From Brachyspira sp. CAG:484 (GTDB taxonomy: Bacteria; Cyanobacteriota; Vampirovibrionia; Gastranaerophilales; Gastranaerophilaceae), in assembly GCA_000431315.1 (NCBI GenBank), contig HF989703.1:1-46059 (forward strand): 46,059 nt of DNA, written 5' to 3'. Made by a program: the position numbers and the translations under genes. This document shows positions 33,281-41,991 of this stretch, one piece after another. The notes beneath the pieces were generated by a model. That model had not been told where the DNA came from and made no database searches. It saw only the letters and a program-made list of their open reading frames with translations. Position 1 is the stretch's first letter, and each line of letters starts with the position of its first letter.

Positions 33281-34192
33281 ATGATTTTAATTGGCGAGAA
33301 TATTCATGTAATTTCAAAATCCGTTCAGAAAGCTTTAATAGAACGTGATGAAATTTTTATAAAAAATTTGATTGAATTGCAGTCAAATATGGATTACATT
33401 GATTTAAATGTTGGTCCTGCAAAAGGTGATATGGCGGGCGTTTTGCCATGGCTTGCCCGACTTGCGGACGGAAAAAAACTTTCTTTTGATACAACAAATT
33501 CTGATGAGATGAGTGCAGCACTTGAAGCCTATAAAAATTCATCCGAAGCTTTCATAAATAGTACCGGCAAAGATGAACCCCGGCTTTTAAAAATGACTGA
33601 GCTTGCCGCCAGGTACACTTCAAATCTTATTGCATTAACCTTAAGTAAAGAAACAGGTATTCCTAAAACTTCCGATGGCAGATTAGAAATTGCTTTTGAA
33701 ATTTATGAAAAATGTCTTGAAAAAGGTTTGGAAAGTGAAAAAATATTTTTTGATCCGCTGATTCTGCCGGTGAGTGTTGACCAGTCACAGGCTATGGAAG
33801 CAATTAATACTATCAAAATGATAAAAGAAAGTTTTGATCCTCCGGTAAAAACCGTTGTCGGACTTTCTAATATTTCAAACGGCTCTCCAAAAGAGCTCCG
33901 CCCGCTTATAAACAGAGTTTTTGGCGTGCTTGCCTTCGGTGCAGGGCTTGACGCGGCAATAGTTGATGCTTCTGATAAGGAACTAACAAGAATTTTTAGA
34001 ATGCTTGAAAAAAAATCTCCGGAAAATGAAACTGATAAGTTATACCTTAACCTTGCCGCAATGGTGGAAGAGTTTGGTGATGTTTCAGAAATTAAATATA
34101 ATAAAGAGGATACAGTGCAGTCTGAAATTATAAAGACTGCCGAGATTTTAACAGGCAGTAAAATTTATTCTCACAGCTTTACACAAATATAA
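33281..34192 (+). CDS. acsE: Methyltetrahydrofolate:corrinoid methyltransferase (AcsE-like)
   Basis: This 303-residue protein, counted from the ATG at 33281, has the pterin-binding barrel seen in AcsE and MetH: an ILIGENIHVISKSVQKAL start, MDYIDLNVGPAKGD with the folate-binding Asp/Asn, SFDTTNSDEM, FINSTGKD, FDPLILPVSVDQSQAMEAIN and VVGLSNISNGSP (folate-site Asn). It transfers the methyl of methyl-THF to the cobalt of the AcsC-AcsD corrinoid protein. An in-frame start 23 codons earlier at 33212 would add a hydrophobic stretch not found in the family and lies upstream of the promoter. The acsCD genes are about 5.4 kb away. Confidence 0.85.
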   Translation: MILIGENIHVISKSVQKALIERDEIFIKNLIELQSNMDYIDLNVGPAKGDMAGVLPWLARLADGKKLSFDTTNSDEMSAALEAYKNSSEAFINSTGKDEPRLLKMTELAARYTSNLIALTLSKETGIPKTSDGRLEIAFEIYEKCLEKGLESEKIFFDPLILPVSVDQSQAMEAINTIKMIKESFDPPVKTVVGLSNISNGSPKELRPLINRVFGVLAFGAGLDAAIVDASDKELTRIFRMLEKKSPENETDKLYLNLAAMVEEFGDVSEIKYNKEDTVQSEIIKTAEILTGSKIYSHSFTQI

Positions 34193-34197
34193 TTTTT

Positions 34198-34206
34198 TGC
34201 TAAAAT
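34198..34206 (+). promoter_or_regulatory. Extended -10 promoter, very short leader
   Basis: TGCTAAAAT ends 12 bases before the ATG at 34219. The leader would be about 6 bases and has no room for a ribosome site. Confidence 0.45.
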
Positions 34207-34218
34207 ACTGGTGTATAT

Positions 34219-36309
34219 ATGAGGGCAGAAAAAATTAAAAAGCAAATTTTATTATCAGCTGTAATACTATCTATGGTCGCTCCAATTCCTGCGCAGGCTT
34301 ATATGTCATCGGAGGCTAATGCTTTGTATCAGCAGGCTTGTACTCTGGAGTACCAGCATAATCTTCCTGAGGCAGTTAATAAGCTTAATCAGGCAATTCA
34401 GCTTGCCGGAGATGAGGCTATGCTTTATACAAAACTTGCAGGAATTTATACGGATATGGATGAGTATGATAAGGCGGTTGAAGCTTATTTAAAAGTTATA
34501 CAGCTCCGTCCAAATGATGCTTTTGTATATATTAGTCTTGGTAATATCTATGAAACACAGAGTAAATATGACGAGGCGCTTGCTTCTTATAGAAAAGCAC
34601 TGGAGATTTTTCCGGAATATAAATATAACTATCTGAATATTGCCAATATTCAGTATCAGATGAAAAATTACAAAGAAGCTATTAATAATTATAATACGTT
34701 TCTTGCAACTTATGCACAGCATACCGAAGCGCATAAAAATCTTGCAGCAGCGTATCTTGCCAACGGAAATTACGATAAAGCAGCAATGGAATATGAGCGG
34801 CTTTATCTGAAAGATTTTCAAAATTTTGATGCGTATGCAAACTATGGTATAGCACTGTTTGAAATAAAGGATTTCGGCAAAGCTGCTGAAATGCTTGAAA
34901 AAGCTATAGAAAGAGATGCTGACAATACTGCGGCTCATGCTACTCTTGCACTTTCTTATCAGGAGTTAGAAAAGAATGAGCTTGCACTTGAACAGTTCAA
35001 GGTGGTTTTTGCACAAAAGCCTAATCTTCATTCTCTGAAATTTGATTATGCAAATCTTCTTGCAGATATGGGTAAAAATACAGAGGCTCTTGCAGAATAC
35101 AATGCTTATATAACTCACTTTCCTAATGATGCACGCGTATATAAAAATCTGGGGCTTGTTTATAAACGCCAGAAAAATTACAATATGACTATTGTCAATT
35201 ACGAAAAAGCATTAAAGCTTTCACCTGATGATACTGACCTGAAAAAAGATCTTGCAAGCTGTTATCATCTTCAGGAAGATTATGAAACAGCAATGAAATA
35301 TTATGATGAAATCCTTGCCGTTTCTCCTGATGATTATGACGTAAAATTGAACAAAGCTATTGCTCTTCATGCAATGAAAAAATATGAACCTGCAATTGCT
35401 ATGTATAACGATTTACTTACTGTAAAAAACAGCGAGGTTGTGCAAAATAATCTTACAGAAGCCTATGTTGCTCAGGGACATGAGGATTTGAAGCTTCATA
35501 ATTATTCAAAAGCGACAGATGAATTTTTAAAAGCTATTTCGCGCGGAACAAAAGACAGTATGGCATACTACGGACTTGCAAAAGCTTACCGTGCTTGTAA
35601 CGTAAACGATAAGGCTGCGGAATATTACGAAAAAGCTATATCTATGGATCCGGAAAAAACTTTATACAGCACTGAACTCGCTGAGTTTATTGCAGAAATG
35701 AATTCACAAACCTCATCAGAAAAACCGGCTGTCCAAAATAATCCGGATGTTCCTGCTTCTGCTGTTTCCATTCAAAGACCGGCAGATGAAACTTTACCGG
35801 AAATTGTTGTTTCTGATAATACAGAAGCAGTCAATAAAGAAGCTGATTTGCAGAAAAATAAAGATTTGATTGCTCTTGCTGATGAAAATTACAAAAAGAA
35901 AAATTATGATACTTCAATTTTAAATTACAAAGAGGCATTAAAATTAAATCCGTCCGATGAAGTTACCTTATTAAAAATCGGCAACGTTTATAAATTAAAA
36001 AATGATGAAACAAATGCCATTGATTTTTATAAAAAAGCTATATTTGTAAATCCTTCATACGCTGACGGATGGTTTAATCTTGGACTTGTTTACGCTTCTC
36101 AAAAAAATGTTTCAGAAAGCAAAAAATGTTTTGAACGCGTAGTTTCTCTTGATACAGATTATGCCTACGCGTATTATGCTCTGGCGCTTGCTTATGAAAC
36201 CGAAAATAACAAAAAAGAAGCCGTAAAAAATTATGAATTATTCTTGAAATATAACAAAGATCCAAATCAGATTAAAACTGTTGAAGAAAAAATTAAAAGT
36301 TTAAAATAG
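34219..36309 (+). CDS. Exported TPR-repeat protein
   Basis: This 696-residue protein has a signal peptide (cleavage after PAQA, residue 27) and about fourteen tetratricopeptide repeats, for example PNDAFVYISLGNIYETQSKY, PEYKYNYLNIANIQYQMKNY and PSYADGWFNLGLVYASQKNV. A Pro/Ser/Glu-rich linker (about 495-545) splits the array into a large N-terminal and a smaller C-terminal block. Such periplasmic TPR proteins scaffold envelope machines. The next gene, a lipoprotein, starts directly after the stop, so the two likely act together at the envelope. Confidence 0.85.
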   Translation: MRAEKIKKQILLSAVILSMVAPIPAQAYMSSEANALYQQACTLEYQHNLPEAVNKLNQAIQLAGDEAMLYTKLAGIYTDMDEYDKAVEAYLKVIQLRPNDAFVYISLGNIYETQSKYDEALASYRKALEIFPEYKYNYLNIANIQYQMKNYKEAINNYNTFLATYAQHTEAHKNLAAAYLANGNYDKAAMEYERLYLKDFQNFDAYANYGIALFEIKDFGKAAEMLEKAIERDADNTAAHATLALSYQELEKNELALEQFKVVFAQKPNLHSLKFDYANLLADMGKNTEALAEYNAYITHFPNDARVYKNLGLVYKRQKNYNMTIVNYEKALKLSPDDTDLKKDLASCYHLQEDYETAMKYYDEILAVSPDDYDVKLNKAIALHAMKKYEPAIAMYNDLLTVKNSEVVQNNLTEAYVAQGHEDLKLHNYSKATDEFLKAISRGTKDSMAYYGLAKAYRACNVNDKAAEYYEKAISMDPEKTLYSTELAEFIAEMNSQTSSEKPAVQNNPDVPASAVSIQRPADETLPEIVVSDNTEAVNKEADLQKNKDLIALADENYKKKNYDTSILNYKEALKLNPSDEVTLLKIGNVYKLKNDETNAIDFYKKAIFVNPSYADGWFNLGLVYASQKNVSESKKCFERVVSLDTDYAYAYYALALAYETENNKKEAVKNYELFLKYNKDPNQIKTVEEKIKSLK

Positions 36310-36717
36310 ATGAAAAAGATATTTTTAATGTTATTTGCAATTGTATTTGCACTTTTTACTGCGGCATGTTCTGACAAGCCGGGTATATTGTTTAACAAAA
36401 ATCCGATTACAAAAGAAAATGTTCTTGATTATTCTTCTGTTTTTAAACCAAATGTTAGAATATATTATCTTATATTGATGCCGAAAAGAAATCATTCAAG
36501 GTACCTTTATGTTCAGCTTATAAAGAAAGATAATAAAGAAATGCGGCTAGGGTATAAACTCTACTGGACAAAAACAATAAGATTAAAGGATGAGCAGGAA
36601 AATTATTTTACCGATTACGTTGTCGTAAGCGAACCAGGTGCGTATGTAATGCAGGTGTATTCAAAAGACAGACCGCATGAACCAATGGCAAGAGCTCAGT
36701 TTTTTGTACAAAATTAG
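36310..36717 (+). CDS. Small lipoprotein, unknown
   Basis: This 135-residue protein has a signal peptide ending in a lipobox-like FTAAC (Cys20). The mature part contains NVRIYYLILMPKRNHSRYLY and a beta-rich pattern ending VVSEPGAYVMQVYSKD, like a small beta-sandwich. The ATG abuts the TPR gene's stop with no gap. It is probably an envelope partner of the exported TPR protein. Family unrecognised. Confidence 0.75.
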   Translation: MKKIFLMLFAIVFALFTAACSDKPGILFNKNPITKENVLDYSSVFKPNVRIYYLILMPKRNHSRYLYVQLIKKDNKEMRLGYKLYWTKTIRLKDEQENYFTDYVVVSEPGAYVMQVYSKDRPHEPMARAQFFVQN

Positions 36718-36764
36718 AAATTGTATTCACCAGGTCCGCAGGATGTTTCTTATTATAAATCGGC

Positions 36765-36845
36765 TATTGTAACAAAATGTTAACTTGAATTTTAAAATGC
36801 CCGAAATTCAATTATACTCTGAGATATGATATGATATGATATGAT
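36765..36845 (+). promoter_or_regulatory. Duplicated promoter block, copy 1, with pentanucleotide array
   Basis: The block runs from TATTGTAACAAAATGT through TTGAATTTTAAAATG and TCAATTATACTCTGAGATA to a GATAT array. It matches copy 2 at 38006-38086 at about nine of ten positions. TATACT at 36813-36818 is a candidate -10, putting the transcription start at the first repeat unit. It lies about 90 bases upstream of the gene at 36937. Confidence 0.65.
36823..36845 (+). repeat. Pentanucleotide array GATAT x4.6
   Basis: Four GATAT units and a partial GAT. Each unit junction reads TATGAT, five of six matches to a -10 box, so copy number could alter both promoter spacing and the number of -10-like elements. 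Confidence 0.8.
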
Positions 36846-36936
36846 TTGGTGCAGGTGCAGCAATCCTTTTGCGGGAATTTACTTTATTGAAATATAGATA
36901 TTCACTAAAGTATGCAAAACACGAAAGGAGATTAAT

Positions 36937-37857
36937 ATGTTTGAAGTCGGAGGAGTTAATGCTGCTGAAATTATCGTGCAGGATAACAAAAGCAAAAAGT
37001 TTAAACCTAAAGCTTTTGGTGAAGATGTTGTTAATTCAATTATAGAAAAAGCCCGTTCCCGTTCTGCAAATAGATCAGACAAGTCTGATTTGGGAAATAA
37101 GGATGTATTACAAAACAATAACTATAACGAGTTTAACAGCTTGATGCGTAAATCAAAACTTTCAAACAGTTTTCTGAAGGAGTCTGATTTGCTTGCAAAA
37201 GGGTTTGAAAAAAGTGATATAATGGATATGAACGGCGGTATTTACTACAGAAACCGAAAGACCGGCGAAGAGGTAAGATTATGTGAATTTGAAAACTGCA
37301 ATACCTATACAGCAAAAGATGGAACAGAATATACACAGTATTTTGATAAAGCAGGTAAGCCTAGCAGCGGCCGGGTTACCACTAAAAATAAATATGGAGG
37401 TTCTGTTACATATACCTACGAAAACGATATGTATGGAAATAAGTTTATTACAAATATAGAACGTTCAAATCCTGCAAAAAACAGAGATGCACTGGCGGCG
37501 GAAGGCATGAAAAGCTTTGTTCGTACAATAGATAAATTTGAACAATCACTTGGTATTCCTGATAATTTTATGCAAGCCTCTTCAGTAGTTATAAAGAAAG
37601 ACGGAACAGAAGAAGCCGTACGCTACTCAGAGGATGGTCACTATAAAATTACTACCCTAACTAAAGAGGACGGCAGCAGGCAGCAAATTTATTCTAAATT
37701 CTCCGGATACTCAGACGAAACACCTGTTTATGAAGAATTGGGGAGCTGGCAGACCATGAGGCGCGAACTTATTAATGAAACTACAGGGGAAAAACATTCC
37801 ACATGGTATTTCAAACAAGAGAACTATATAACAGGTGTTGGTATTGCCACAAATTAA
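36937..37857 (+). CDS. Unknown protein of 306 residues
   Basis: This gene starts MFEVGGVNAAEIIVQDNKSK, with GAAAGGAG as ribosome site. The N-terminal 90 residues are polar and likely disordered or helical (Ser/Asn/Lys-rich). The remainder is beta-rich with Tyr/Gly/Thr repeats such as DMNGGIYYRNRKTGEE, TAKDGTEYTQYFDKAGKPSS, KYGGSVTYTYENDMYG and YSEDGHYKITTLTKEDGS. These resemble short beta-hairpin units of the MORN/RHS-like kind. No signal peptide or membrane helix is seen. It is controlled by the duplicated promoter with a GATAT array and ends in its own terminator. I do not recognise the family. Confidence 0.7.
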   Translation: MFEVGGVNAAEIIVQDNKSKKFKPKAFGEDVVNSIIEKARSRSANRSDKSDLGNKDVLQNNNYNEFNSLMRKSKLSNSFLKESDLLAKGFEKSDIMDMNGGIYYRNRKTGEEVRLCEFENCNTYTAKDGTEYTQYFDKAGKPSSGRVTTKNKYGGSVTYTYENDMYGNKFITNIERSNPAKNRDALAAEGMKSFVRTIDKFEQSLGIPDNFMQASSVVIKKDGTEEAVRYSEDGHYKITTLTKEDGSRQQIYSKFSGYSDETPVYEELGSWQTMRRELINETTGEKHSTWYFKQENYITGVGIATN

Positions 37858-37865
37858 ATATGCAG

Positions 37866-37897
37866 AAAAAACGGGATTTTTAAAATCCCGTTTTTTA
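37866..37897 (+). terminator. Rho-independent terminator
   Basis: AAAAAACGGGATTTT and AAAATCCCGTTTTTT form a long perfect hairpin directly after the stop at 37857. Confidence 0.88.
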
Positions 37898-38005
37898 TTA
37901 CATCTGCATTACGTGTATACTATGTTCGCTTCAACGTATTCGATTTTTATAAAAATTTATATAAACTGTCTTGCAAGTCTGTAAGAGATTTTCCAATGTT
38001 TCTTG

Positions 38006-38086
38006 TATTGTAACAAAATGTAAAGTTGAATTTTAAAATGGCTGAAACTCAATTATACTCTGAGATAGGATAGGATAGGATAGGAT
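38006..38086 (+). promoter_or_regulatory. Duplicated promoter block, copy 2, with pentanucleotide array
   Basis: This block is nearly identical to copy 1 (36765-36845), with few substitutions before the array: TTAAC to TAAAG, CCC to GCT, and ATTC to ACTC. The array is GATAG here, not GATAT. It lies about 100 bases upstream of the gene at 38184. The 326 bases between 37857 and 38184 hold the terminator, this block and a leader with TTTTTTATAAAAAA. Confidence 0.65.
38064..38086 (+). repeat. Pentanucleotide array GATAG x4.6
   Basis: Four GATAG units and GAT. All units share the G that differs from copy 1, which suggests expansion from one altered unit by slippage. Confidence 0.8.
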
Positions 38087-38183
38087 GCGATGCCCGTGTA
38101 TCAACTTTTTTGCCTAATATTTTTTTATAAAAAAGTAAGGGAAATCAAATAAAGCCAAAAAGGCAAAGAAAGGAAAGGTAAAA

Positions 38184-38795
38184 ATGGGGATTGGAAACAT
38201 TATCACAAAAATGGCAAGTTATGTTTCACACACCAAAGCTGGAAAAGGACTAACAGCAGCGGTTACAAAAAAAGCCGGATTACCGGCACAAAGTATTATC
38301 TCAAAAGTTGAAACAAATTCATCAGGAAGAATTCTACGTATGCAAGAAGCCAAGCAAGCCTTCACTCCATATGCAACTAAAGTTACAAAAGAGAGTATTC
38401 CAACAATGCAAAAGATTAATGAAATCACAGGTGTTGCCCGGGGTAACGTAAAAGATGCAAAAGGTTATTTTAATAAACAACGTACCGCAGATGCACTGGC
38501 TGCATTTAAGCACGAACCTTTAAAACCTTCCGTTGATTACGTAGGGAAGGCCTATTCAACATCAATTCCTACTCAAAAAGCAATTGATGATATGCTTGGT
38601 ATTGTAGAAAATACTCCGCACACCAGACTTGAATTATTGAGAAAACGTGCTGAAATTAGAAATGTTTTCAACGGCATTCAGGCAAAATCTTTAACTAAAG
38701 TTAATAAGGACAAATTTCTTCAATACAACAATGAATTTAAGAAAATAAAATTCGACAAATATTTTGATAAACAATATAGAAAGAATTTATTTTAA
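38184..38795 (+). CDS. Unknown basic protein of 203 residues
   Basis: This 203-residue protein starts MGIGNIITKMASYVSHTKAG. It is basic and Lys/Ala/Thr-rich with no signal peptide or membrane helix, and is mostly helical in the C-terminal half (RLELLRKRAEIRNVFNGIQA, KVNKDKFLQYNNEFKKIKFD). AGGAAAGG precedes the start. It shares its regulatory block with the unrelated gene at 36937, so both probably respond to the same factor. Family unrecognised. Confidence 0.68.
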   Translation: MGIGNIITKMASYVSHTKAGKGLTAAVTKKAGLPAQSIISKVETNSSGRILRMQEAKQAFTPYATKVTKESIPTMQKINEITGVARGNVKDAKGYFNKQRTADALAAFKHEPLKPSVDYVGKAYSTSIPTQKAIDDMLGIVENTPHTRLELLRKRAEIRNVFNGIQAKSLTKVNKDKFLQYNNEFKKIKFDKYFDKQYRKNLF

Positions 38796-38822
38796 AAGCA
38801 CCCTTAATAGGGTGCTTTTAAT
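38794..38822. terminator. Bidirectional terminator
   Basis: AAAAGCACCC (38794-38803) pairs with GGGTGCTTTT (38810-38819) between the convergent stops of the 203-residue gene and gyrA. Confidence 0.88.
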
Positions 38823-38824
38823 TG

Positions 38825-41389
38825 TTAATTTTCATCTAAAAGACTTGTTTGTTCGACTGAACTATTTGCCCCCTCTGCTGCGGCATTATCTTTCATAACG
38901 GTTTCATCATTATCAGGGTTAACAATTTTGTTTACTGAAACAACTACATCGTTATCAACAAGGTTCTGAGCGCGTACACCGGTTGCCGGTCTGCCCTGGC
39001 AGCTGATTGAACCGGCATTAAGCCTTGAAACAACACCGTTTGCCGTTACCATCATAATATCATCGGAATCTTTTACGATAGTTAAGGCAACCAGTCTTGA
39101 GGAATTTGACTTGAACTTAGTTGCAATAAGCCCGATACCGCCTCTGTTTTGTGTTCTAAATTCAGAAAGCTTTGTACGTTTGCCAAATCCGTCTGAAGTT
39201 ACAACAAGCAAGTCCGCATCATAGTCACGAGGAACTATATCGCATCCTATAATTTCATCGCCTGTTCTAAGTTTCATTGAAGTAACCCCTCTGGCGCTTC
39301 TGCCTAAAGGTCTTAAGTCTTCAATCGGGAATCTGATAGCCATACCGCAGGATGTACCTATAATAATTTCATCACGTGCAGTGGCCAGTTTTACCCAGTT
39401 AAGCTCATCTCCCTCTTCAAGACCTATAGCAATAATTCCGTTGCGTCTGATATTGGAGAAGTTATCAAGCTCAATACGTTTTATATAACCTTTTTTAGTA
39501 AGCATAATCAAATTCAACTCATGTGAGAAGCTGCTTACCGGAACTACTGCCGTAATTCTTTCATCCTGATCTATAGGAAGAACGTTAATGATAGGCAAAC
39601 CTTTAGCCTGGCGTCCGCCTTCAGGGAAGTCGTAAACATTCAGGCTGTATACTGTTCCTTTAGAAGAGAAGAACAATACTTTATCATGCATCATTGCAGT
39701 AAAGAAATGCTGAATATCATCATCATCTTTTGTTTTAATACCGGATTTACCGCGAGTTGCACGATTTTGGCGTTCAAAAGTATCAAGCGAAATACGTTTC
39801 AGGTAACCCTGATGTGTTATAAATACTGCCATTGGTGTGTTTGGTGTCAAATCTTCAATAGTAACCTCACCCTGTTCAGGCAGAATTTGGGTTTTTCTGT
39901 CGTCGCCGTATTTTTCTTTATCTTCAATCAATTCAGCTTTTATAATATCAAGGATTTTCTGGCGGCTGGCAAGAATATCTTCATATTCAGCGATTTTCTT
40001 TAATAATTCGTCGTACTCAGCCTTAACTTTATCCTGTTCTAATCCTGTCAATCTTCTTAACTGCATTTCAAGGATTGCATTAGCCTGATCCGCATCAAGC
40101 CCGAAACGTGACATCAAACCTTCGCGGGCTTCATCGGTTGTTTTTGATGTTTTAATAAGTTCAATAACTTCATCAATTGAACCCAATGCAATTATCAAAC
40201 CTGCTAAAATATGAGCGCGGACTTTTGCTTTTTTCAGGAAGAAAATAGTTCTTCTTGTAACAATTTCAACCCTGTGCTCAACAAATTCAGAAAGCACTTC
40301 ATAAAGGTTCATTAACCTAGGCTGTTTGCCGCAAAGTGCAAGCATGTTTACGCCGAAAGTTGTTGCAAGCTGGGTATATTTGAATAAATTGTTTTTAACA
40401 ACATCCGGTTTTGCATCACGTTTAAGTTCAATAACAATTCTCATACCTTCGCGGTCTGATTCATCGCGGATGTCTGAAATACCGTTAATTCTCTGGTCTT
40501 TAACAAGTTCTGCAATTTTTTCAATAAGCATAGCCTTGTTAACCTGATAAGGAATTTCGGTAATAACAATTGCCGTACGGGCTTGTCTGCCGCCACCGCC
40601 TGCAATTTCTTCAAATCCGGCAACTGCCTGCATCTTAATAGAGCCGCGTCCTGTTTCATAAGCCTGCTTAATGTCATTTAATCCAATAATAGTCGCAGCT
40701 GTCGGGAAGTCAGGACCTTTAATATATTCCATTAATTCCTGAACGGTGATATTAGGATTGTCGATTAAAGCAATTGTACCATCGACAACTTCTGCAAGGT
40801 TGTGAGGCGGAATATTTGTAGCCATACCAACAGCGATACCTGAGCAGCCGTTTAATAAAAGCATAGGAAGTCTTACCGGAAGAACGGAAGGTTCTTGTAA
40901 CGAGCCATCAAAGTTTGGTTCAAATTCAACCGTTTCGCAATCAATATCAGCAAGCATAGATGTTGTAATCTTGTGCATACGGGCTTCAGTGTAACGCATA
41001 GCAGCCGCTCCGTCGCCGTCAACAGAACCGAAGTTTCCATGACCGTCAACAACCAGGTATCTGGTATTAAAATCCTGAGCAAGACGAACAAGCGCTTCAT
41101 AAACTGACCTATCACCATGAGGGTGGTATTTACCTAAAACTTCGCCGACAATACGTGCACACTTTTTAAACGGTTTATCAGGTGTCATACCGAGTTCGTT
41201 CATTGCATAAAGAATACGTCTGTGAACAGGTTTTAACCCGTCGCGTACATCAGGAAGCGCGCGGCCTACGATTACAGACATTGCGTAATCAATATAACAA
41301 CGCTTCATCTCTTCTCTAATATTAACCGGAACTATTTTCCCATCTTCAAATATATTCTGCTGGCTCAAAATCTTCTCCTTATTATCCAA
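38825..41389 (-). CDS. gyrA: DNA gyrase subunit A
   Basis: This 854-residue protein is the DNA-breaking subunit of a type IIA topoisomerase. It has the start DYAMSVIVGRALPDVRDGLK, the quinolone-region HPHGDRSVYEALVRLAQDF, the catalytic Tyr in AAAMRYTEARM and six C-terminal beta-pinwheel blades. The GyrA box in blade one, usually QRRGGKG, reads QNRATRGKSG near residue 538, an atypical form that leaves some room for a ParC-like role. Length fits GyrA. It is monocistronic with a terminator at its end. Confidence 0.9.
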   Translation of the reverse strand: MDNKEKILSQQNIFEDGKIVPVNIREEMKRCYIDYAMSVIVGRALPDVRDGLKPVHRRILYAMNELGMTPDKPFKKCARIVGEVLGKYHPHGDRSVYEALVRLAQDFNTRYLVVDGHGNFGSVDGDGAAAMRYTEARMHKITTSMLADIDCETVEFEPNFDGSLQEPSVLPVRLPMLLLNGCSGIAVGMATNIPPHNLAEVVDGTIALIDNPNITVQELMEYIKGPDFPTAATIIGLNDIKQAYETGRGSIKMQAVAGFEEIAGGGGRQARTAIVITEIPYQVNKAMLIEKIAELVKDQRINGISDIRDESDREGMRIVIELKRDAKPDVVKNNLFKYTQLATTFGVNMLALCGKQPRLMNLYEVLSEFVEHRVEIVTRRTIFFLKKAKVRAHILAGLIIALGSIDEVIELIKTSKTTDEAREGLMSRFGLDADQANAILEMQLRRLTGLEQDKVKAEYDELLKKIAEYEDILASRQKILDIIKAELIEDKEKYGDDRKTQILPEQGEVTIEDLTPNTPMAVFITHQGYLKRISLDTFERQNRATRGKSGIKTKDDDDIQHFFTAMMHDKVLFFSSKGTVYSLNVYDFPEGGRQAKGLPIINVLPIDQDERITAVVPVSSFSHELNLIMLTKKGYIKRIELDNFSNIRRNGIIAIGLEEGDELNWVKLATARDEIIIGTSCGMAIRFPIEDLRPLGRSARGVTSMKLRTGDEIIGCDIVPRDYDADLLVVTSDGFGKRTKLSEFRTQNRGGIGLIATKFKSNSSRLVALTIVKDSDDIMMVTANGVVSRLNAGSISCQGRPATGVRAQNLVDNDVVVSVNKIVNPDNDETVMKDNAAAEGANSSVEQTSLLDEN

Positions 41390-41490
41390 GTCATTCTATA
41401 GCATTAGTGTAGCACAAAAACAAGAAAACTGCCACGTTGTAATTATTTTTTTACAAACGATACGCTTTAAATTGTACGACATAATATAAG

Positions 41491-41602
41491 TCAAAAGCAG
41501 ACCTCCGCTGCTTACGCCCCGCCTTCGCACGTCGCGCGCAGCTTCGCTGTCTAATACGCCACTCTAAAATTCCGCGATAAGGAACGTGAGCGGAATTTTT
41601 TC
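41491..41602 (+). other. GC-rich structured intergenic island, possible ncRNA
   Basis: The 367-base gap between gyrA and the XRE gene holds a segment much richer in G+C than its surroundings. It contains three successive hairpins: AAGCAG/CTGCTT (41495-41513), CAGC-TTC-GCTG (41539-41549) and AAAATTCCGC/GCGGAATTTT (41566-41599). The last is followed by TTC and resembles a terminator. A further near-palindrome (CGGACAAATTTGTTCCG) follows. No convincing open reading frame or tRNA is seen. An RNA, or a remnant of an inserted repeat, is possible. The rest of the gap shows nothing clear. Confidence 0.3.
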
Positions 41603-41756
41603 GGACAAATTTGTTCCGGAACTGTATTCGCCGCTAAATTGCAATCAACTCACGAAAAACCAGGATAACCGCTGTACTCAGCAAGGCTTGCTCCTGTCAA
41701 TATTGGCTGTTCTTTTCGTCAGGAAAAGATTTTATATTTATTATCGGATATAAAAA

Positions 41757-41984
41757 CTAAATATTCATATTCAAATTCAACAAATCCTCAAGTTTTACCT
41801 CAAGAAAATCCGAAAGATTTTTCATATAAAGCAGCGTCGGATTTGTCAAGCCGCGTTCAACTTTGCTGTAGTAACTTTTATCTATATCGAGCTTATTTAC
41901 AATATCATCCTGCGATATTCCTCTGAGAGACCGTATAACTTTAAGTTTAAGCCCTACCTTTTTTAGAAATTCTTTGTTGTCCAT
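41757..41984 (-). CDS. XRE family transcriptional regulator
   Basis: This 75-residue single-domain HTH protein has the layout of small XRE/Cro regulators: KKVGLKLKVIRSLRGISQDD, IVNKLDIDKSYYSKVERGLT and NPTLLYMKNLSDFLEVKLED. No sensing domain is attached. TAAAAT ends 7 bases before the ATG with a TTGTAA -35 box at 17 bases, so its mRNA should have almost no leader. The target is unknown; the adjacent divergent prepilin gene is a candidate. Confidence 0.88.
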   Translation of the reverse strand: MDNKEFLKKVGLKLKVIRSLRGISQDDIVNKLDIDKSYYSKVERGLTNPTLLYMKNLSDFLEVKLEDLLNLNMNI

Positions 41985-41991
41985 AGTTCTA

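Noticed and set aside
36310..36717. Part of a pilus or flagellar basal structure
   Set aside because: Only a lipobox and beta-rich pattern are visible; there is no motif of PilP, FlgH or similar.
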